Positions 61,686 to 64,000 of a stretch of 64,000 nt of DNA are shown one piece after another. The position numbers and the translations under genes are program-made. The stretch covers positions 372,001 to 436,000 of the forward strand of contig JBMORG010000027.1 in NCBI GenBank assembly GCA_049322355.1, written 5' to 3'. This DNA comes from 0-14-0-80-60-11 sp049322355. GTDB lineage: Bacteria > Desulfobacterota > Desulfobaccia > Desulfobaccales > 0-14-0-80-60-11. Below the pieces are notes generated by a model, which was given only the letters and a program-made list of their open reading frames with translations, was not told where the DNA came from and searched no databases. The first letter of the stretch is position 1, and each line of letters starts with the position of its first letter.

Positions 61686-62405
61686 ATGAACCACACCACT
61701 AAAGATGATACCCGGATCAAGCAACAAATCTTGCATCGCATTTACCTCTTTTCCGGGCTTGCCGAGGCAGATCTGGAGCCTCTGGCCCGCATGTCGGTGC
61801 GGAAAAACTTTCTTCGGGGTGCTACGATCTTTTGGGAGGGGAAAGAGGCCCAAGGCTTCTATATTCTTATAGTAGGCCAAATAAAACTGGTAAAAAGTTC
61901 CCCGGATGGGAAAGAATATATTATCCGACTCGTGGGGGCAGGGGAGACCTTCGCAGAGGCTGCAGTGTTTGGAGAAATCCCCTATCCGGTTACCGCCATT
62001 GCCCTGGAAGACTGCCAAACCTTATTCTTTCCCAAAACACCGTTTCTTAATCACCTGGCTGCGACACCAGCCCTGGCCCGTAATATGCTTGCCACTTTGA
62101 GTCGCTTGATGTTTCACCTGACCCAACAACTTGAGGACCTGTCACTTAAGGAAGTTTCAGCTCGTTTGGCTCGCTATATCTTGGAACGGTGCCAGAATAC
62201 CCACGGAGCCATTGCTAAGGGACTGCAATGTGAATTACCTACCACCAAAACGCAGTTGGCCGCTTATCTGGGTACCATCAGCGAAACGTTATCTCGGACT
62301 TTATCTAGATTTAAGAGTTTGGGACTCATAGAAATGGATAAGGGAAAGATAACCATAATCGACCCCGTGGCTTTACAAAAGATGGTTCGGGGAACTAAAC
62401 ATTGA
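61686..62405 (+). CDS. Crp/Fnr family transcriptional regulator
   Basis: 239 residues. N-terminal cNMP-type sensor roll at about 20-125 (FSGLAEADLEPLARMSVRKNF, GQIKLVKSSPDGKEYIIRLV), dimer helix and C-terminal winged helix with TTKTQLAAYLGTISETLSRTL. The N-terminal cysteine cluster of FNR is absent, and the phosphate-binding cassette AEAAVFGEIPYPVTAIA lacks the Arg of cAMP-binding CRP, so the effector is not obvious; heme, NO or other small signals are seen in relatives. It is divergent from livK with a 263-bp shared upstream region. Confidence 0.9.
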   Translation: MNHTTKDDTRIKQQILHRIYLFSGLAEADLEPLARMSVRKNFLRGATIFWEGKEAQGFYILIVGQIKLVKSSPDGKEYIIRLVGAGETFAEAAVFGEIPYPVTAIALEDCQTLFFPKTPFLNHLAATPALARNMLATLSRLMFHLTQQLEDLSLKEVSARLARYILERCQNTHGAIAKGLQCELPTTKTQLAAYLGTISETLSRTLSRFKSLGLIEMDKGKITIIDPVALQKMVRGTKH

Positions 62406-62489
62406 ACAATTTTATTCCAGGGGATAGTTCACAATTTGATACAAAATTGATAAACTAAATAAAAAAAGTTATATTGGATAAAAAAAACC

Positions 62490-62517
62490 TTGACAAGATA
62501 AATGGTAGTAATATAAC
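62490..62517 (+). promoter_or_regulatory. Sigma-70-type promoter of the MucR-like gene
   Basis: TTGACA at 62490-62495 and TATAAC at 62512-62517 with a 16-bp spacer, in an AT-rich region. It is the best -35/-10 pair in the window. The leader before the gene is about 65 bp. Confidence 0.7.
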
Positions 62518-62588
62518 CAGCTATAAAGGTTGCAGCAAAATTATCAGCCTACAGTAATTAAAAAAATAATCAGAAAGGAATCATCGTG

Positions 62589-63038
62589 ATGGCGACAGAG
62601 GTTCTTAAATTAACGGCCCAGATTGTAATTTCCCATGCGTCAATGAGCGAACTGACCCCTAAAGAATTAGTGGATGAGATTAAAGAAATCTATAGTGTTT
62701 TGACCACGCTGGAAAGCGGCGAAGCCATGCTGGAAGCTGCGGCCGGAGTTGCTGAAAAAGTACCGGAGGCCGAAGTAGTAAAGAAACCACCGATTCCACT
62801 GGATGAAATTGTCAAGGAAAAGTACGTCGTTTGTCTGGAATGCGGCAAGAAGATGCGGACCCTCAAGGCTCATCTGCGCAAAGCCCATCAACTGGCCCCA
62901 GCGGACTATTTCCGGCGGTATAGCCTGGACCCCAAAAAATATCCTCTTGTTTGTAAAGAATACTCCGAGCAGCGCCGGAAGCTGGCCAAAGAAAAAGGTT
63001 TAGGGGAGCGGGGTTTCCGGCGGAAAGCCAAGGCGTAA
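62589..63038 (+). CDS. mucR: MucR/Ros family zinc-finger regulator
   Basis: 149 residues from the ATG at 62589, with AAAGGA about ten bases upstream. An N-terminal helical region (LTPKELVDEIKEIYSVL) is thought to drive oligomerisation, and the C-terminal Ros-type finger is Cys82-x2-Cys85-x9-His95-x4-His100. MucR proteins silence or activate AT-rich promoters of exopolysaccharide, motility and virulence genes, much like H-NS. The AT-rich block at 4958-6046 and the polysaccharide genes are possible targets; this is inference. Confidence 0.93.
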   Translation: MATEVLKLTAQIVISHASMSELTPKELVDEIKEIYSVLTTLESGEAMLEAAAGVAEKVPEAEVVKKPPIPLDEIVKEKYVVCLECGKKMRTLKAHLRKAHQLAPADYFRRYSLDPKKYPLVCKEYSEQRRKLAKEKGLGERGFRRKAKA

Positions 63039-63093
63039 GATCCGGGGGGAAGCCTCATCAATTCGTCAACCAGGAAGGGTGGCGTCTGCCTTG

Positions 63094-63121
63094 GGGACCG
63101 GGAGCGGTCCCTTTTTATTTT
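63094..63121 (+). terminator. Rho-independent terminator after the MucR-like gene
   Basis: GGGACCG (63094-63100) pairs perfectly with CGGTCCC (63105-63111) around GGAG, followed by TTTTTATTTT. It separates the regulator from pheT. Confidence 0.92.
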
Positions 63122-63255
63122 GATATTATGGCTCCCTCAGGATGGACCCGAGTGCCCACTTTAAGCGTACCAAGAGGAACGCCTCGGCAAGATGAAGACA
63201 AGTTCAAGATTCTGGTTCTTGAGTTTTGCGACCGACGGGGTTACATTAAGCCATT

Positions 63256-64000
63256 ATGCGATTAAGTCTTAATTGGCTGGCGGATTTTGTGGACCTCACC
63301 GTCGAGGCCCAAGCCTTGGCGGATCGATTGACCATGGCTGGTCTAGAAGTTGAGGGTGTGGAAGAAGTGACTCCGGAGTTTTCCGGGGTGGTGGTGGGGA
63401 AGGTTTTGAAGGTGGAGCCTCATCCCCAGGCGGACCGGTTACAGGTGGCCGAAGTGACCACCGGCAGTCAAAGCTACCGGGTAGTTTGCGGCGCCCCCAA
63501 CGTCCAGGGGGGAATGCTTTACGCCTTTGCTCCGCCTGGGGCCGTTGTGGCCGGTGGCCATAAGATCAAAGCCGCCAAGCTGCGGGGAGTGGTCTCTGAA
63601 GGCATGCTCCTGGCGGAAGATGAGTTGGGTTTGTCCGCGGACCACGTGGGCCTCATGGAGATTCCCCAGGATCTGCCGCTGGGCCGGGATTTTGCCGAAG
63701 CCTTGGGGCTGGCGGATACGGTCCTGGAAGTGGCTATCACGGCCAACCGTGCCGACTGTTTGAGCGTCCTGGGCCTGGCCCGGGAAGTGGCGGCCCTCTT
63801 GGACCAGCCCCTACGCCACCCTGAGGTCAGCGTAGCCCCGCCCGTGGAGTCTGGACTTTCGGCCCGGATAACCATTCTGGACCCGGTGCACTGCCCCCGT
63901 TACGCCGCCCGTCTTCTTACCGGCCTGACCGTGAAGCCCTCGCCCTTCTGGCTGCGCCGCCGCCTCCAGGTGGCGGGCTTAAGGGCCATTAATAACCTGG
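63256..64000 (+). CDS. pheT: Phenylalanine-tRNA ligase beta subunit (5' part; runs off the window)
   Basis: 248 codons are present; the gene continues beyond 64000. The N-terminus MRLSLNWLADFVDL and the tRNA-binding OB domain (VVVGKVLKVEPHPQADRLQVAEV, YRVVCGAPNVQ, KLRGVVSEGMLLAEDELGL) are typical. The next region ITANRADCLSVLGLAREVAALL leads into the B3/B4 editing domain. It pairs with PheS to charge tRNA-Phe. No pheS lies upstream; a terminator and about 130 bp without a supported gene precede the ATG. Confidence 0.93.
   Translation, partial: MRLSLNWLADFVDLTVEAQALADRLTMAGLEVEGVEEVTPEFSGVVVGKVLKVEPHPQADRLQVAEVTTGSQSYRVVCGAPNVQGGMLYAFAPPGAVVAGGHKIKAAKLRGVVSEGMLLAEDELGLSADHVGLMEIPQDLPLGRDFAEALGLADTVLEVAITANRADCLSVLGLAREVAALLDQPLRHPEVSVAPPVESGLSARITILDPVHCPRYAARLLTGLTVKPSPFWLRRRLQVAGLRAINNL

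Noticed and set aside
63128..63265. 45-codon frame just before pheT, considered as a leader peptide
   Set aside because: It contains only two Phe codons, shows no attenuator hairpins and overlaps the pheT start.

Overview
The window reads as chromosomal DNA of a Gram-negative anaerobe of the former Deltaproteobacteria (Desulfobacterota). A Desulfobacca- or Syntrophobacter-like organism is my best guess; this is inference, not a database match. The basis is a Tad-type secretin locus, a four-subunit group 3b [NiFe] (sulf)hydrogenase, a MucR-type zinc-finger regulator, a DHH-CBS-poly(A)-polymerase fusion, a methylmalonyl-CoA epimerase, many TPR lipoproteins and outer-membrane barrels, and a high-GC genome dotted with palindromic intergenic repeats. 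I see no CRISPR array, rRNA, tRNA, transposase or prophage.

Layout. 1-4957 (minus): the 5' end of a Tad/Flp-type operon, with a CpaC/RcpA secretin, a small lipoprotein, a TPR protein with two LytR_C-like domains, and a TPR lipoprotein cut by the window edge. 4958-6046: AT-rich gap. 6047-16299 (plus): an envelope and exopolysaccharide block with a lytic transglycosylase, a PrsT-like TPR lipoprotein, ManC, Gmd, Fcl (GDP-mannose to GDP-fucose), a GT4 glycosyltransferase and an AsnB-type amidotransferase. 16616-22331: a FecR-domain secreted protein, a CHASE2 class III adenylate cyclase and a convergent TPR/beta-barrel protein; this is the best candidate for an undescribed system. 22562-27116: phoU, then the heat-shock genes hrcA, grpE and dnaK. 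27316-30950: an LpoA-like lipoprotein, a P1 (DmpA/NylC-type) peptidase and a phosphoglycolate-phosphatase-like HAD protein. 31078-35836 (minus): the hydrogenase operon in the order beta, cNMP-binding-fold protein, gamma, delta, alpha. 36276-38919 (minus): amt, glnK and an outer-membrane protein, behind a near-perfect sigma-54 promoter and ending at a strong terminator.

39586-43451 (minus): DegT aminotransferase, ROK kinase, TsaC and RlmB-type methyltransferase. 43711-47255 (plus): XerD and the DHH/CBS/poly(A) polymerase fusion. 47340-50536 (minus): dxr, rseP and tsaB. 50983-55591: sugar-phosphate isomerase-like protein, methylmalonyl-CoA epimerase, M20 hydrolase, two small unknown proteins and a PAS-only protein. 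55625-61422 (minus): a complete branched-chain amino-acid ABC transporter (livK-H-M-G-F) with two unknown genes between livH and livM. 61686-64000 (plus): a Crp/Fnr regulator, a MucR-family regulator and the 5' part of pheT.

Functional links. Polysaccharide export, Tad machinery and FecR/CHASE2 signalling suggest a surface-attached lifestyle. A cAMP-type cyclase and two cyclic-nucleotide-fold proteins occur in the same window, but no direct link is shown. A cross-cutting theme is the density of short palindromic repeats (at least six families). Several lie inside operons, and in three places they provide coding sequence: the C-terminus of the HAD phosphatase, the C-terminus of the ROK kinase and the N-terminus of TsaB.
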